Positions 1 to 8,950 are shown, numbered from the stretch's first letter. The stretch: 64,000 nt of DNA from an uncultured Oscillospiraceae bacterium (GCA_902478785.1 CABSMJ010000001.1:251477-315476); one strand, 5' to 3'. Translations and numbers: made by a program. Notes: a model not told the origin generated them from the sequence alone.

Positions 1-46
1 CGGTCAGCAGCTCCGTTCCGTCAAATACCGCGCTCTGCAAGCGCAT
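1..46 (-). CDS. 5' end of an unidentified gene (partial)
   Basis: Fifteen codons from an ATG at 46 run off the left edge. The start is supported by an AGGAGG-type ribosome binding site just upstream and by a consensus promoter at 77-105. The visible peptide begins MRLQSAVFDG, which is too short to assign to a family. Confidence 0.6.
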   Translation of the reverse strand, partial: MRLQSAVFDGTELLT

Positions 47-76
47 ACGATACGCCTCCTTTATTCTTTCCCCTCC

Positions 77-105
77 AGTATAGGTTTCTCCTTTTCATCC
101 GTCAA
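77..105 (-). promoter_or_regulatory. sigma-A promoter for the partial left-edge gene
   Basis: Minus strand: TTGACG (complement of 100-105), 17-nt spacer, TATACT (complement of 77-82). It lies about 30 bases upstream of the ATG at 46. Confidence 0.7.
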
Positions 106-117
106 GACACAGGAAAA

Positions 118-163
118 GCGCCGGCTCCGCCGCAATATGCGGCGGAGCCGGCGCTGGTTTTTT
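118..163. terminator. bidirectional intrinsic terminator
   Basis: A perfect 17-bp inverted repeat (118-134 with 138-154, 3-nt loop) is followed on the plus strand by a T-run and on the minus strand by the complement of AAAA. It directly follows the stop of the ABC permease gene on the minus strand and probably ends that operon. Confidence 0.85.
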
Positions 164-166
164 CCC

Positions 167-2179
167 TCAGGCGCCCACGATCCGCCCGTAGGTCCGGGCC
201 GTCAGGCCATAGACCAGGGCGTAGACCAGGGCAAAGGCCCCCAGGGTGCCCGCCGTGCAGGCGGCGAAGAGGGGGATGTCCTGGAGCTGGAACAGGCCCA
301 GCAGCTTGGAGATCATGGGGAAGGCCGCCAGGATGTGCACCGCCGCCATTCCCAGAGGCAGGAAGAACACCAGCAGGATCTGGCTGTGGATGGCGCTGCG
401 GGCCTCCCGGTCCGTCAATCCCACCTGGCGCATGATCTGGTAGCGCCGCTGGTCCTCATAGCCCTCGGAGACCTGCTTGTAGTAGATGATGAGAGCCGTG
501 GCCAGCAGGAACAAGAACCCCAGGAACACCCCCAGGAAGAGGAAGCCGCCGTACATGGCGTAGAGATCCTGGGCGTTGTCCTGACGGCTGGTGACGGTAT
601 AGACGGACTCATCCACATTCGTTTCGAGGATGTCCCAGGCCAGGGCCAGCTTCTCCCCCTCGGTGCCGTCCAGGTCCATCTGGATGCGGAAGGTCTCCCG
701 CTGGACTCCCTGGTCGGAGAGACAGAGAGAGGCGATCTCCTCCAGTGCCTGCCGGTCCGCCGCCACCAGCAGCAGTTCCGTGGGTTCGCTGCTGCTGACG
801 ACGACGGGATCATTTTGCTGCAATCCGTGCTCCAGCCGTCCGGCCACCCGGAAGGGCTGGGCCCCGATGTAGAAGGTGTCGGGCAGCTCCAGGCCCTGGG
901 CGTAGACCAGCACCTCATCCGGCCCCATCTCTGTTGTCCGGCCGGTGACCCGGGTATAGTCCTCCGCCGTTACCAGATACACCGTCACATAGGTTCCCGG
1001 AGCATCCTCTGACCAGCCCAGGGTGTTGCCGCTGTAACTGGAGGACACCCGAACCTCGGTGTACCAGCTCAAGTACTCCGCCGTCAAGCCGGAGTCCTCC
1101 AGCAGCTCGTCGATCCACGCCAGGGTGGCCTCCGTCTCCTGCTGCCGCCGCTCCGGGGTCAGGGGGTCCAGGGGCTGATCCAGATGGGTCAGGTCCTGGC
1201 TGACCTGAATGTCATGGGGAAACATCCGGTCCAGCGTCTCCTCGCAGCCCAGATACAGGCTGGCCGTGGTGGACACGGTGACCAGCACCATGGTGGAGAG
1301 GATACAGATGTTGGCAAGGCCCACGGCGTTTTGCTTCATCCGGTACAAAAGGCCGGACACGGAGATGAAGTGCCGGGTCTGGTAATAAAATTTCTCGTTG
1401 GCCCGCAGCCGCTTGAGCACCGCCACGGATCCGGCGGTGAAGAGGCAGTAGGTTCCCAGCATCACCAGCAGCACCGCCACAAAAAACAGCATAAAGGCCT
1501 CCAGGGGGTCCTGGACCTTCAGCGCGATGCCGTAGCCTCCCGCCAGGGCCAAAAGGCCCACCGCCACCAGGAGCTTCCTGGTCTTGGGCTCCCGCTCACC
1601 CATCTGGGCACCGTGGAGCAGCTGGATGGGCCGGGACCGGCCCAGGCGAATGAGGTTCCAAAGGAGCGTCAGAAGAAAGAGCACGGCAAAGAGGCACAGC
1701 GTATGCCACATGCCCTGGACACTCACCTCAAAGCCAAATTGGACGGGAATACGGGAGAGCTTGAGGAGCACCAGCAAAATGAGCTTGCTCAGTCCAACGC
1801 CCACCAGGATGCCGCCTAAAATCACCACCGCCGCGCACAGCAGTGTCTCCCAGAGCATCACATGGGCGATGTGCCGCTTTTCCAGGCCCAGGATGTGGTA
1901 AAGGCCCAGCTCCCGCTGGCGCCGCTTCATGACGAAACTGTTGGCATAGAGCATGAGGACGGCGGAGAAAAGGGCCACCACGATGCATCCAAGCCCCATC
2001 AGACTCTGGAGATACCCGGCGCCCCGGACGGAGGCCACAATGTCGCTGACGGTCAGGTAGCGCAGGATATAGTACATGGCCGCGGTGCCTATGCCGGAGA
2101 GGAGATAGGGCCCGTAGTAGCGCCGGTTCCTCACCAGGTTCACCAACGCCAGCCGGGGAAAGAATCCGCCCTTACGCAT
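167..2179 (-). CDS. BceB/FtsX-type ABC transporter permease
   Basis: Membrane subunit of a peptide-antibiotic sensing and detoxification ABC transporter, about 670 aa, the usual size for BceB-type permeases. It shows several N-terminal membrane segments with an FtsX-like permease region, then an extracytoplasmic stretch of roughly 220 residues (about 310-535) before the last membrane segments; that large loop is the BceB hallmark and the presumed ligand-sensing part. The ATG at 2179 is preferred over an in-frame GTG at 2188 because the AAGGCGG site is correctly spaced only for the ATG. It overlaps the ATPase stop by 8 bases, so the two are translationally coupled. The exact drug is unknown; bacitracin- or lantibiotic-like cell-wall-active peptides are the family norm. 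Confidence 0.9.
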   Translation of the reverse strand: MRKGGFFPRLALVNLVRNRRYYGPYLLSGIGTAAMYYILRYLTVSDIVASVRGAGYLQSLMGLGCIVVALFSAVLMLYANSFVMKRRQRELGLYHILGLEKRHIAHVMLWETLLCAAVVILGGILVGVGLSKLILLVLLKLSRIPVQFGFEVSVQGMWHTLCLFAVLFLLTLLWNLIRLGRSRPIQLLHGAQMGEREPKTRKLLVAVGLLALAGGYGIALKVQDPLEAFMLFFVAVLLVMLGTYCLFTAGSVAVLKRLRANEKFYYQTRHFISVSGLLYRMKQNAVGLANICILSTMVLVTVSTTASLYLGCEETLDRMFPHDIQVSQDLTHLDQPLDPLTPERRQQETEATLAWIDELLEDSGLTAEYLSWYTEVRVSSSYSGNTLGWSEDAPGTYVTVYLVTAEDYTRVTGRTTEMGPDEVLVYAQGLELPDTFYIGAQPFRVAGRLEHGLQQNDPVVVSSSEPTELLLVAADRQALEEIASLCLSDQGVQRETFRIQMDLDGTEGEKLALAWDILETNVDESVYTVTSRQDNAQDLYAMYGGFLFLGVFLGFLFLLATALIIYYKQVSEGYEDQRRYQIMRQVGLTDREARSAIHSQILLVFFLPLGMAAVHILAAFPMISKLLGLFQLQDIPLFAACTAGTLGAFALVYALVYGLTARTYGRIVGA

Positions 2180-2939
2180 GGTCTTCACCGCCTTGGGTCA
2201 GCACGGTCAGGGTGTCGGAGATGCGCCGGAACTGCTCCTCCGGCTTCTCCTCGCCCCGGTAGAGCTGGTGATACACCTTTCCGTCCCGCAGGAACAGCAC
2301 CCGCCCGGCGTGGCTGGCCGCCTTCACCGAGTGGGTCACCATGACGATGGTCTGGCCGGCGGCGTTGATCTCCTCAAAGAGCTCCAGCAGCCGGTCCGAG
2401 GCCCGGGAATCCAAGGCGCCGGTGGGCTCGTCGGCCAGCACCAGCTGGGGATCGGTGATGAGGGCCCGGGCCACCGCCGCCCGCTGCTTCTGGCCCCCGG
2501 AGACCTCATAGGGGTACTTGGTCAGAATCTCGCTGATGCCCAGCTGCCGGGCCAGGGGCTCCAGCTTCTTTTTCATGGTCTCGTAGCGCTCCCCCGCCAG
2601 CACCAGGGGCAGGAAGATGTTGTCCTGAAGAGAAAAGGTGTCCAGCAGGTTGAAGTCCTGGAACACGAAGCCCAGGTGGGACCGGCGGAAGGCCGCCAGG
2701 TCCCGTTCCCGCACGTCGGACAGGGCCTTGCCGTTGAGATAGACCTCCCCGGAGGTGGGCCGGTCCAGGGCGGCCAGGATGTTCAAAAGGGTGGTCTTGC
2801 CGGAGCCCGACTCGCCCATGATGGCCACATACTCCCCCGCCTCCACGGTGAAATTCACGTTTTGCAGGGCCTCCACCTGGTTGCCGCCGAAGCGGGTGGT
2901 GTAGACCTTTTGCAGATGCTGTACTTCCAATAGTGCCAT
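2172..2939 (-). CDS. BceA-type ABC transporter ATP-binding protein
   Basis: Cytoplasmic ATPase partner of the downstream FtsX-type permease, 255 aa, in the MacB/LolD/BceA group. Visible motifs in order are Walker A GESGSGKTT, signature VSGGQKQR, Walker B LVLADEPTGALD and a switch histidine in MVTHS. The reading frame extends upstream, but the ATG at 2939 is the start because GAGGAGG lies just before it and homology begins at MALLEVQHLQ. It is divergent from the response regulator and histidine kinase genes, the classical bceAB/bceRS layout, so expression is probably activated by that response regulator through the 2940-3115 intergenic region. Confidence 0.92.
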   Translation of the reverse strand: MALLEVQHLQKVYTTRFGGNQVEALQNVNFTVEAGEYVAIMGESGSGKTTLLNILAALDRPTSGEVYLNGKALSDVRERDLAAFRRSHLGFVFQDFNLLDTFSLQDNIFLPLVLAGERYETMKKKLEPLARQLGISEILTKYPYEVSGGQKQRAAVARALITDPQLVLADEPTGALDSRASDRLLELFEEINAAGQTIVMVTHSVKAASHAGRVLFLRDGKVYHQLYRGEEKPEEQFRRISDTLTVLTQGGEDHA

Positions 2940-2969
2940 GGTTGTTTCCTCCTCTTGGATCTTGGCCTC

Positions 2970-2975
2970 ATTGTA
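2970..2975 (-). promoter_or_regulatory. -10 box of the ABC transporter operon
   Basis: TACAAT on the minus strand (complement of 2970-2975), 31 bases upstream of the ATPase ATG. There is no recognisable -35 box at 17 nt (the bases there are GC-rich), which is typical of an activator-dependent promoter and agrees with the palindrome at 3029-3046 acting as activator site. Confidence 0.5.
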
Positions 2976-3028
2976 CCATGCCGCCCCGACGCCGCGCCAT
3001 CGATTTGCCTTACACTTGCCGCTCCGTT

Positions 3029-3046
3029 CCTTACGTTTTTGTAAGG
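3029..3046. promoter_or_regulatory. candidate BceR-type operator
   Basis: The inverted repeat CCTTAC-GTTTTT-GTAAGG contains TTACG-N4-TGTAA, very close to the TNACA-N4-TGTAA pattern known for BceR-like response regulators. It lies between the divergent transporter and two-component genes, upstream of the weak transporter promoter. A second partial copy (CTTACACTTG) is nearby at about 3009-3018. Binding is inferred. Confidence 0.6.
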
Positions 3047-3061
3047 CACCGCCGGGGCGCG

Positions 3062-3090
3062 TTGACTTTTTCACCTGTGGGTGCTATGCT
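3062..3090 (+). promoter_or_regulatory. sigma-A promoter for the two-component genes
   Basis: TTGACT (3062-3067), 17-nt spacer, TATGCT (3085-3090), 26 bases upstream of the response regulator ATG. Confidence 0.7.
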
Positions 3091-3115
3091 CCAAAGGCAG
3101 CAAAGGAGGGGTGCT

Positions 3116-3790
3116 ATGCACCGTATTTTTATTGTAGAGGACGACGCCGTCATCGCCGACGTGGTGGAGCGCCACCTGAGCGGCTGGGGCTATCAGGTCC
3201 GGCAGTGCCAGGACTTTGAGCACGTGCTGGAGGAGTTCGCCGCCTTTGACCCCCAGCTGGTGATCCTGGACATCTCCCTGCCTTTTTTCAACGGCTACCA
3301 CTGGTGCCGCTCCATCCGGCAGCTCTCCAAGGTGCCCATCCTCTTTCTCTCCTCCGCCTCGGACAACATGAACATCGTCATGGCCGTGCAGATGGGCGGG
3401 GACGACTTCGTGGCCAAGCCCTTTGACCTATCGGTCCTCACCGCCAAGGTCCAGGCCCTGCTGCGCCGGACCTACGACTTCGGCCCGGCGGCGCCGCTGC
3501 TGGAGTGCGGCGGAGCGGTGCTGAACCTGTCCGACGCCTCTCTCACCGTGGGGCAGGCCCGGGTGGAGCTGACTAAAAACGAGTTCCGCATCCTCCGCCT
3601 GCTCATGGAGCACCGGGGGGAGATCGTCAGCCGGGAGGCCATCATGACCTGCCTGTGGGCCTCCGACAGCTTCGTGGACGACAACACCCTGGCGGTAAAT
3701 ATCAACCGGCTGCGCAAGAAGCTGGCGGGGGCCGGGCTCGGAGACTTCATCCGTACCCGCAAGGGCGTCGGCTACCAGGTGGAGGGCTGA
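3116..3790 (+). CDS. OmpR-family response regulator (BceR-like)
   Basis: Transcription regulator of a two-component pair, 224 aa. The receiver domain covers about residues 1-115, with acidic pair E8/D9/D10, phosphoacceptor D52 in VILDISLPF and K101 in KPFD. The C-terminal winged helix runs from about 130 to 224 (LTKNEFRIL, GVGYQV). The ATG at 3116 follows AAAGGAGGGG; the longer upstream frame lacks homology. The histidine kinase starts three bases after the stop. Divergence from bceAB-type genes suggests it activates the transporter when a cell-wall-active peptide is sensed. Confidence 0.93.
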   Translation: MHRIFIVEDDAVIADVVERHLSGWGYQVRQCQDFEHVLEEFAAFDPQLVILDISLPFFNGYHWCRSIRQLSKVPILFLSSASDNMNIVMAVQMGGDDFVAKPFDLSVLTAKVQALLRRTYDFGPAAPLLECGGAVLNLSDASLTVGQARVELTKNEFRILRLLMEHRGEIVSREAIMTCLWASDSFVDDNTLAVNINRLRKKLAGAGLGDFIRTRKGVGYQVEG

Positions 3791-3793
3791 CAC

Positions 3794-4780
3794 ATGAAGA
3801 TGCTGTCCTCCTATCTGCGGCGCCAGGCGCCGTATCTTGCACTGCTGGTAGTCTTTGCTGCTGTTTTCGCTCTGGTCTTTTCCCTCTACGATCTGCCGGT
3901 GGAGGCGGTGGGCTACGCCGCTGCGCTGTGCCTGGGGGTGGGGCTGGTGCCCTTTTTTCTGGGGCTCTTTCTCTATGCCCGCCGCCACCGCCAGCTCCAA
4001 AAGCTTCTCAAGGCCGTGGAGCTGCCCCAGCTGCCCCTACCCGTCCCCCGGGATACCCTGGAGCAAGACTACCAGGCGCTGCTCCAGGCGGTGTGCGCCC
4101 ACCGCTCCACCCTCAAAAGCCGGAGCGAGGACCGCTACCGGGACATGCTGGACTATTATACCCTCTGGGCCCACCAGATCAAGACCCCCATCGCCGCGGC
4201 GGAGCTGCTGGTCCAGAGCGCCGGAGCCCAGAGCGGCCCCCTGGCAGCGGAGCTTCTGAAGATCGAGCAGTATGTGGAGATGGTTCTCTCCTACCTGCGC
4301 CTGGGCAGCGAGTCTACGGACTACGTGCTCCGCCGCTGCGCCCTGGACGACATCATCCGGGGCGCCGTGCGCAAGTTCGCCCGGCTGTTCATCCTCAAGC
4401 ACATCTCCCTGGACTTTCAGGAGACCGGCCGCACGGTCCTCACCGACGCCAAGTGGCTGTCCTTCGTGCTGGAGCAGCTCCTGTCCAACGCCCTGAAGTA
4501 CACCCCGGAGGGCGGCTCCATCCGCATCTACGGCGACGGCACCACCCTGGTGGTAGCGGACACGGGCATCGGCATTCGAGCAGAGGACCTGCCGAGAGTG
4601 TTTGAAAAGGGCTTTACGGGCCTCAACGGCCGCTCGGACCGCAAGTCCACCGGCATTGGACTGTACCTGTGCCGCCAGGTCATGGACCGCCTTGGCCACG
4701 GCATCTCCCTCTCCTCCCGGCCCGGCCGGGGCACGCTGGTGCGCCTGGACCTGGAAAATGCGCCCCAGGTATTAGAGTAA
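3794..4780 (+). CDS. intramembrane-sensing histidine kinase (BceS-like)
   Basis: Membrane sensor kinase, 328 aa, partner of the response regulator immediately upstream. Two hydrophobic segments at about 13-30 and 38-61 are separated by only a few residues, so there is almost no extracellular sensor. That is the signature of BceS-type kinases, which read the state of the ABC transporter rather than the drug. H127 in LWAHQIKTPI is the phosphorylated histidine, followed by the N box LLSNALKYTP, G1 VVADTGIGI and G2 GIGLYLC. An intrinsic terminator follows. Confidence 0.93.
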   Translation: MKMLSSYLRRQAPYLALLVVFAAVFALVFSLYDLPVEAVGYAAALCLGVGLVPFFLGLFLYARRHRQLQKLLKAVELPQLPLPVPRDTLEQDYQALLQAVCAHRSTLKSRSEDRYRDMLDYYTLWAHQIKTPIAAAELLVQSAGAQSGPLAAELLKIEQYVEMVLSYLRLGSESTDYVLRRCALDDIIRGAVRKFARLFILKHISLDFQETGRTVLTDAKWLSFVLEQLLSNALKYTPEGGSIRIYGDGTTLVVADTGIGIRAEDLPRVFEKGFTGLNGRSDRKSTGIGLYLCRQVMDRLGHGISLSSRPGRGTLVRLDLENAPQVLE

Positions 4781-4795
4781 AGGAATTTCCCTTGT

Positions 4796-4835
4796 CCCAT
4801 GCTCCGACCTTGTCTGCGGAGCATGGGGCTTTTTT
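4796..4835 (+). terminator. intrinsic terminator after the histidine kinase gene
   Basis: An 11-bp stem (4796-4806 with 4817-4827) is followed by C and six T. Confidence 0.9.
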
Positions 4836-4911
4836 CACCAGTTTTTTCCTGCTTTTCCCTCTCTTTTTTGTTCTGAACGCCACAAATAGCCCCTGGGGAG
4901 CGTCATTTCCC

Positions 4912-4940
4912 TTGACGAATACACTTTTTCCCTTTAACAT
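4912..4940 (+). promoter_or_regulatory. sigma-A promoter for the D-aminoacylase/NhaC operon
   Basis: TTGACG (4912-4917), 17-nt spacer, TAACAT (4935-4940), 60 bases upstream of the start codon. Confidence 0.75.
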
Positions 4941-5000
4941 GGTAAAAAACCGGCCGCGCCCGTTTTTGCGGACGAGCGGGGCGGAAAGGATTTCCTGACC

Positions 5001-6362
5001 ATGAAAACGCTCATTAAAAATGGTCTGGTCATCGATCCGTGCAACCGGGTCCAGGCCAGACTGAACCTACTGCTGGAGGACGGCCGGGTGGCCCTGGTGA
5101 CCCGGCAGGAGCCCCCGGCGGACCAGGTGGTGGATGCCGCAGGACGGGTGGTCACCCCCGGCTTTATCGACATCCATATGCATGAGGACCCGGTGGGACC
5201 CGACGGCCGTCTGGTGAACACCGAGGAAACCGCCATCTTCAACTGCATGCTCCGCATGGGCGTCACCACCGCCATCGGCGGTCAGTGCGGCATCAGCCAG
5301 TACGACCCGGTGGCGTATCTGGACCTGGTGGACCGCTATGGCGCCGCGGTGAACGTGGGTATGCTGGCGGGCGAGGCCTTCTTCCGGGAGCGAGCCGGCC
5401 ACGACGACAAGTACACTCCGGTGACGGAAGGCGAGCTCGCCACCATGGAGCGGGAGTTGGCCCAGGCCCTGGAGGGCGGGTGCCTTGGCGTCTCCTACGG
5501 CATCCGTTACTCCCCCGGCATTGACCGCCGGGAGCTGGAGCGGACGGCAGCGGTGTGCCGCCGCCAGGACAAGCTCATCGCCGCCCACCTGCGCAGCGAC
5601 GCAGGGGAGATCATGGACGCCGCCCGGGAGTTTTTGGACGTGGGCCGGGACTTAGGGTTGCCGGTCCAGGTGTCCCACATCGGCTCCATGGCGGGCTTTG
5701 GCCAGATGGAGGAGTTCCTCCAGCTGGTGGACGAGTACCACATGAACGGCCTGCGGGTCAGCTGTGACTGCTACCCCTACTACGCCTTCTCCACCGCCCT
5801 GGGCTCCACTACCTATGACGAGGGCTGGCTGGAGCGCTACCACTGTGACTACGATGTCATCGAGCTCAGCCAGGGCAAGTACAAGGGCCGGCGCTGCACC
5901 AAGGAGATCTTCGATGAGGTGCGCCGGGACGAACCGGAGTGCTTGACGGTGTGCTACGTCATGAAGAGCAGCGACGTGGACCTGGCCTTCTCCCACCCCG
6001 ACGTCATGCTGGCCAGCGACGGCATCATGAACTACGGCCAGGGCCATCCCCGGGCAGCTGGTTCCTTCCCCCGGCTGCTCTCGGAGTTTGTCCGGCCGGG
6101 CAAGATGGCCCTCTACGACGCCATCGCCCGGATGACAGCCATGCCGGCGGAAAAGCTGCGTCTGGCCCAAAAGGGGCGCCTGAACGTGGGCGCCGACGCC
6201 GACCTTGTCATCTTTGACCCGGAGCGGGTGGCCGACCAGGCCACCTTTGAGGAGCCCACACTGCCCCCCGTGGGCATCGACTACGTCTTCCTGGGCGGCC
6301 GCCTGGCGGCTCGGGACGGCAAGATCGTCCAAGGGGATCTGGGCCGCTCGGTCCGAGGATAA
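5001..6362 (+). CDS. N-acyl-D-amino-acid deacylase family amidohydrolase
   Basis: Metal-dependent amidohydrolase, 453 aa, closest by motif to D-aminoacylases, which release D-amino acids from N-acyl-D-amino acids; dihydroorotase-like or dipeptidase activities in the same superfamily cannot be excluded. Motifs: HxH metal ligands H59/H61 in DIHMHED, a GQCGIS segment near 92, AAHLRSDAG and VSHIGS carrying further histidines, CDCYPYYAF, and the catalytic-type Asp in LASDGIMNYG near 340. No signal peptide, so cytoplasmic. Start chosen at the ATG after GGAAAGGA. The NhaC antiporter gene follows after 59 bases, probably in one transcript. Confidence 0.85.
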   Translation: MKTLIKNGLVIDPCNRVQARLNLLLEDGRVALVTRQEPPADQVVDAAGRVVTPGFIDIHMHEDPVGPDGRLVNTEETAIFNCMLRMGVTTAIGGQCGISQYDPVAYLDLVDRYGAAVNVGMLAGEAFFRERAGHDDKYTPVTEGELATMERELAQALEGGCLGVSYGIRYSPGIDRRELERTAAVCRRQDKLIAAHLRSDAGEIMDAAREFLDVGRDLGLPVQVSHIGSMAGFGQMEEFLQLVDEYHMNGLRVSCDCYPYYAFSTALGSTTYDEGWLERYHCDYDVIELSQGKYKGRRCTKEIFDEVRRDEPECLTVCYVMKSSDVDLAFSHPDVMLASDGIMNYGQGHPRAAGSFPRLLSEFVRPGKMALYDAIARMTAMPAEKLRLAQKGRLNVGADADLVIFDPERVADQATFEEPTLPPVGIDYVFLGGRLAARDGKIVQGDLGRSVRG

Positions 6363-6421
6363 GCCCAGTCCCTGCCCCAGCGAAAAAAATCACATCAATC
6401 TGGTAATTGGAGGTCTTTGGT

Positions 6422-7837
6422 ATGCAATATGGATTCTGGTCCATCGTCCCCCCTTTGGTCACCATTGTGTTGGCATTGGTGCTGAAGAACGTGTTTATCT
6501 CCCTGCTCATCGGTATTTTCCTGGCCTGCCTCATTCTGTGCGGCTTCAACCCCATCGTGGGCCTCAATGACACTTTCTACGGTCTGGTGAACACCTTCGC
6601 CAGCAGCGGCAACACCATCGTGCTGCTGTCCATGCTGCTTATCGGCGCCCTGATCCATATGATCGAGCGCTCCGGCGGCATCGAGGGCTTCGTGGACATC
6701 ATGGTGAAGAAAAAGGGCATCATCCGCTCCAAGCGGGCGGCGGCTCTGTTCACCTGGCTGCTGGGCATCGTGGTGTTCACCTCCGGCTCTTTGAGCTGCA
6801 TGGTCACTGGCTCCGTCTCCCGTCCCCTCAACGACAGCCTGAAGCTGCCCCATGAGAAGGCGGCCTTCCTGGTACATACCACCTCCACCCCCTGGTGCGT
6901 GCTCTTCCCCCTCAGCGGCTGGCTGGCCTCCATGATCGGCTACCTCACCTCCGGCGGCGTGGCCGAGGAGGACGCCATCACCGTGCTGATCCAGTCCATC
7001 CCCCTGAACTTCTACTGCATCATCGCGGTGGTCTTTGCCTTGCTGGTAGCCCTGTTCCCTCTGGATTTCGGCCCCATGCGCAAGGCCGAGCAGCGGGCGG
7101 CCACCACCGGTGAGCTGGACGATCCCGCCTCCGTGGACAGCGAAGCTGCCGAGACCAACGCCCCCGTCAGCGGCGCCAAGCCCCGGGCCAAGAACATGCT
7201 CATCCCCATGCTGGTGATGATCGTCACCATCCTGGTGTCCCTGTGCGTCTCCGGCGGCGGCAATCCCACCCAGGGTGACGGCATGCAGGCTCTTCTGTGG
7301 GGTTGCATGATCTCGCTGCTGGTGATCTCCGTCATGTGCATGATCGAGCGCCTCTTTACCCTGGATCAGCTGATCAATGAGATCATCCGGGGCATGTCCA
7401 CCATGCTGCCCATCTTCTTCGTGCTGCTCTTCGGCCTGACCATGGGCACTCTGGTCAAGAGCCTGGACACCGGCAACTACCTCTCCTCCATCTTCATGCA
7501 GCTGCTGACCCCCGCCCTGCTGCCTCTGCTGACCTTCATCATCTCCATGCTGCTGTCCTTTGCCACCGGCACCTCCATGGGCACCATGGCCATCATGGGC
7601 ACCATCGCCATCCCCATGGCCATCAACATGGGCGTGAATGTTCCCCTGGTGGCCGGCGCCATGTTCGGCGGCTCCATCTTCGGTGACCACGCCTCCCCCA
7701 TCTCTGACACTACCATCATGTCCTGCGCCACCACCGGCTGCAACATCATCGACCACGTCAAGACCCAGGCCCCCTATGTCCTGTGTTTTGCCGGCGTGTC
7801 CATGGTGCTGTATGTGATTGCCGGCTTCATTCTCTAA
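6422..7837 (+). CDS. nhaC: NhaC-family Na+/H+ antiporter-type transporter
   Basis: Integral membrane secondary transporter, 471 aa, with about 11 hydrophobic segments. Family landmarks include the GTSMGTMAIMG stretch and GGSIFGDHASPISDTT near the C-terminus, typical of NhaC proteins. NhaC-family members exchange Na+ for H+, but some move organic anions such as malate/lactate, and the position behind an aminoacylase gene makes an organic substrate possible. The ATG at 6422 is spaced 8 bases from GGAGG; an in-frame TTG at 6407 is rejected because it precedes that site. Confidence 0.88.
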   Translation: MQYGFWSIVPPLVTIVLALVLKNVFISLLIGIFLACLILCGFNPIVGLNDTFYGLVNTFASSGNTIVLLSMLLIGALIHMIERSGGIEGFVDIMVKKKGIIRSKRAAALFTWLLGIVVFTSGSLSCMVTGSVSRPLNDSLKLPHEKAAFLVHTTSTPWCVLFPLSGWLASMIGYLTSGGVAEEDAITVLIQSIPLNFYCIIAVVFALLVALFPLDFGPMRKAEQRAATTGELDDPASVDSEAAETNAPVSGAKPRAKNMLIPMLVMIVTILVSLCVSGGGNPTQGDGMQALLWGCMISLLVISVMCMIERLFTLDQLINEIIRGMSTMLPIFFVLLFGLTMGTLVKSLDTGNYLSSIFMQLLTPALLPLLTFIISMLLSFATGTSMGTMAIMGTIAIPMAINMGVNVPLVAGAMFGGSIFGDHASPISDTTIMSCATTGCNIIDHVKTQAPYVLCFAGVSMVLYVIAGFIL

Positions 7838-7850
7838 GCACCTAAGTGAA

Positions 7851-7892
7851 AAAGCGCCTGGCGGACCAATACAGTCCGCCGGGCGCTTTCTT
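7851..7892. terminator. bidirectional terminator between convergent nhaC and lysR-type genes
   Basis: A 16-bp inverted repeat (7851-7866 with 7874-7889) starts AAAGCGCC and ends GGCGCTTT, with A and T tracts on both sides. Confidence 0.85.
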
Positions 7893-8811
7893 ATGTTTCT
7901 ATTAGGAGAGACGTTGGCATGGTTTTCTCCCGGCAAAGCTCCGTCAGATACGCCAGGAAAGAGGCAAGATACGGGTCCTGGGCCTTTTTCCGCAGGCAGA
8001 TAAAGCTCAGGGCGATGTGGACCTCCGGCAGCATGGGCACCGCCGCCACGCCGAAGTACTCCACAAAGGACTTCGGGCCAATGACAAACCCCTTCCCCCG
8101 GCGCACCAGCCCCATGATGGTGGAGATGTTGTCGGAACGGTAGGATTTCACCAGGGTGATGCCGTAGTCCCGGCAGTCCTGCATCATGATCCGGTCCTCC
8201 AAAGAGCCTTTGGCGCCGGTAACCAGAGTGCTGCCCTGGAGGTCCCGGAAGGACAAATGCTCCTGACGGCTGCGGGGATCGTCCCGGGACAGAAGGATGC
8301 ACTGGCGCTCCTCCAGCAGCTCCCGCCAGTAAAACCGGTTTCCGCCGGGAATGAGGTTGGCCGGCGGCAGCCGGTCCAGCGCCACATCCATCCGTCCCTC
8401 CTCCAGCTCCTCCAGGATGCTGCCGCTGATGTCAGTGATGAAGGTGACCTCCACCTCCGGGTGGGCGTCAAAATAGGCCACCACCGGGTCAAAGAGGCCG
8501 TTGGAGTAGACCCGGGCTCCCAGCCCCACCCGCAGGGGCTCCACCGGGCGGGCCGTCAGCTCCCCGGCCACCTGCTGAAGCTCCTGCCAGCTCTGGGCCA
8601 CCTGCCGGGCGCTTTGGCAGAAGCGCTCTCCCTCCGCCGTCAGGCTCACCCCCTGGGGCGTGCGCAGAAACAGGGTACAGCCCAGCTCCTCCTCCAGCTT
8701 CCGCACCTGCTGGGACAGGGCCGGCTGGGACAAAAACAGGTGCTCCGCCGCCCGGGAGAAATTCTGATATTTTGCCACCGCCAGCACATCCAGCACCTGT
8801 GAAATATTCAT
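7891..8811 (-). CDS. LysR-family transcriptional regulator
   Basis: DNA-binding regulator, 306 aa. The N-terminal winged helix-turn-helix (about 1-60) reads AAEHLFLSQPALSQQVRKLE, and the LysR substrate domain covers about 90-295. The ATG at 8811 follows GGAGGG; the frame extends 15 codons upstream without homology. It is divergent from iorA, so it most likely controls the aromatic amino-acid operon and itself, with an arylpyruvate, aryl acid or related metabolite as coinducer. That ligand is inference. Confidence 0.9.
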   Translation of the reverse strand: MNISQVLDVLAVAKYQNFSRAAEHLFLSQPALSQQVRKLEEELGCTLFLRTPQGVSLTAEGERFCQSARQVAQSWQELQQVAGELTARPVEPLRVGLGARVYSNGLFDPVVAYFDAHPEVEVTFITDISGSILEELEEGRMDVALDRLPPANLIPGGNRFYWRELLEERQCILLSRDDPRSRQEHLSFRDLQGSTLVTGAKGSLEDRIMMQDCRDYGITLVKSYRSDNISTIMGLVRRGKGFVIGPKSFVEYFGVAAVPMLPEVHIALSFICLRKKAQDPYLASFLAYLTELCREKTMPTSLLIET

Positions 8812-8847
8812 AGTCCCTCCACTGCTATTCACGTTGCTTATAGCCCC

Positions 8848-8891
8848 ATTGTACATCGGTATTTCCCTCTTTTCAAGTTTCTTTGTACAAT
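8848..8891. promoter_or_regulatory. divergent lysR/iorA promoter region with inverted repeat
   Basis: ATTGTACA (8848-8855) and TGTACAAT (8884-8891) form an 8-bp inverted repeat. Each arm carries a TACAAT -10 box, one per strand, and neither has a good -35, as expected for LysR-dependent divergent promoters. A perfect palindrome GCTGCATGCAGC lies downstream at about 8911-8922. Confidence 0.5.
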
Positions 8892-8950
8892 AAAATCAGA
8901 GAGCAGCGATTTGCTGCATGCAGCAGAAAAAAAGAAAGGTGGAGGCACAT

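Noticed and set aside
6407..6421. TTG start for the NhaC-type gene
   Set aside because: It lies upstream of the GGAGG site; the ATG at 6422 has correct spacing.
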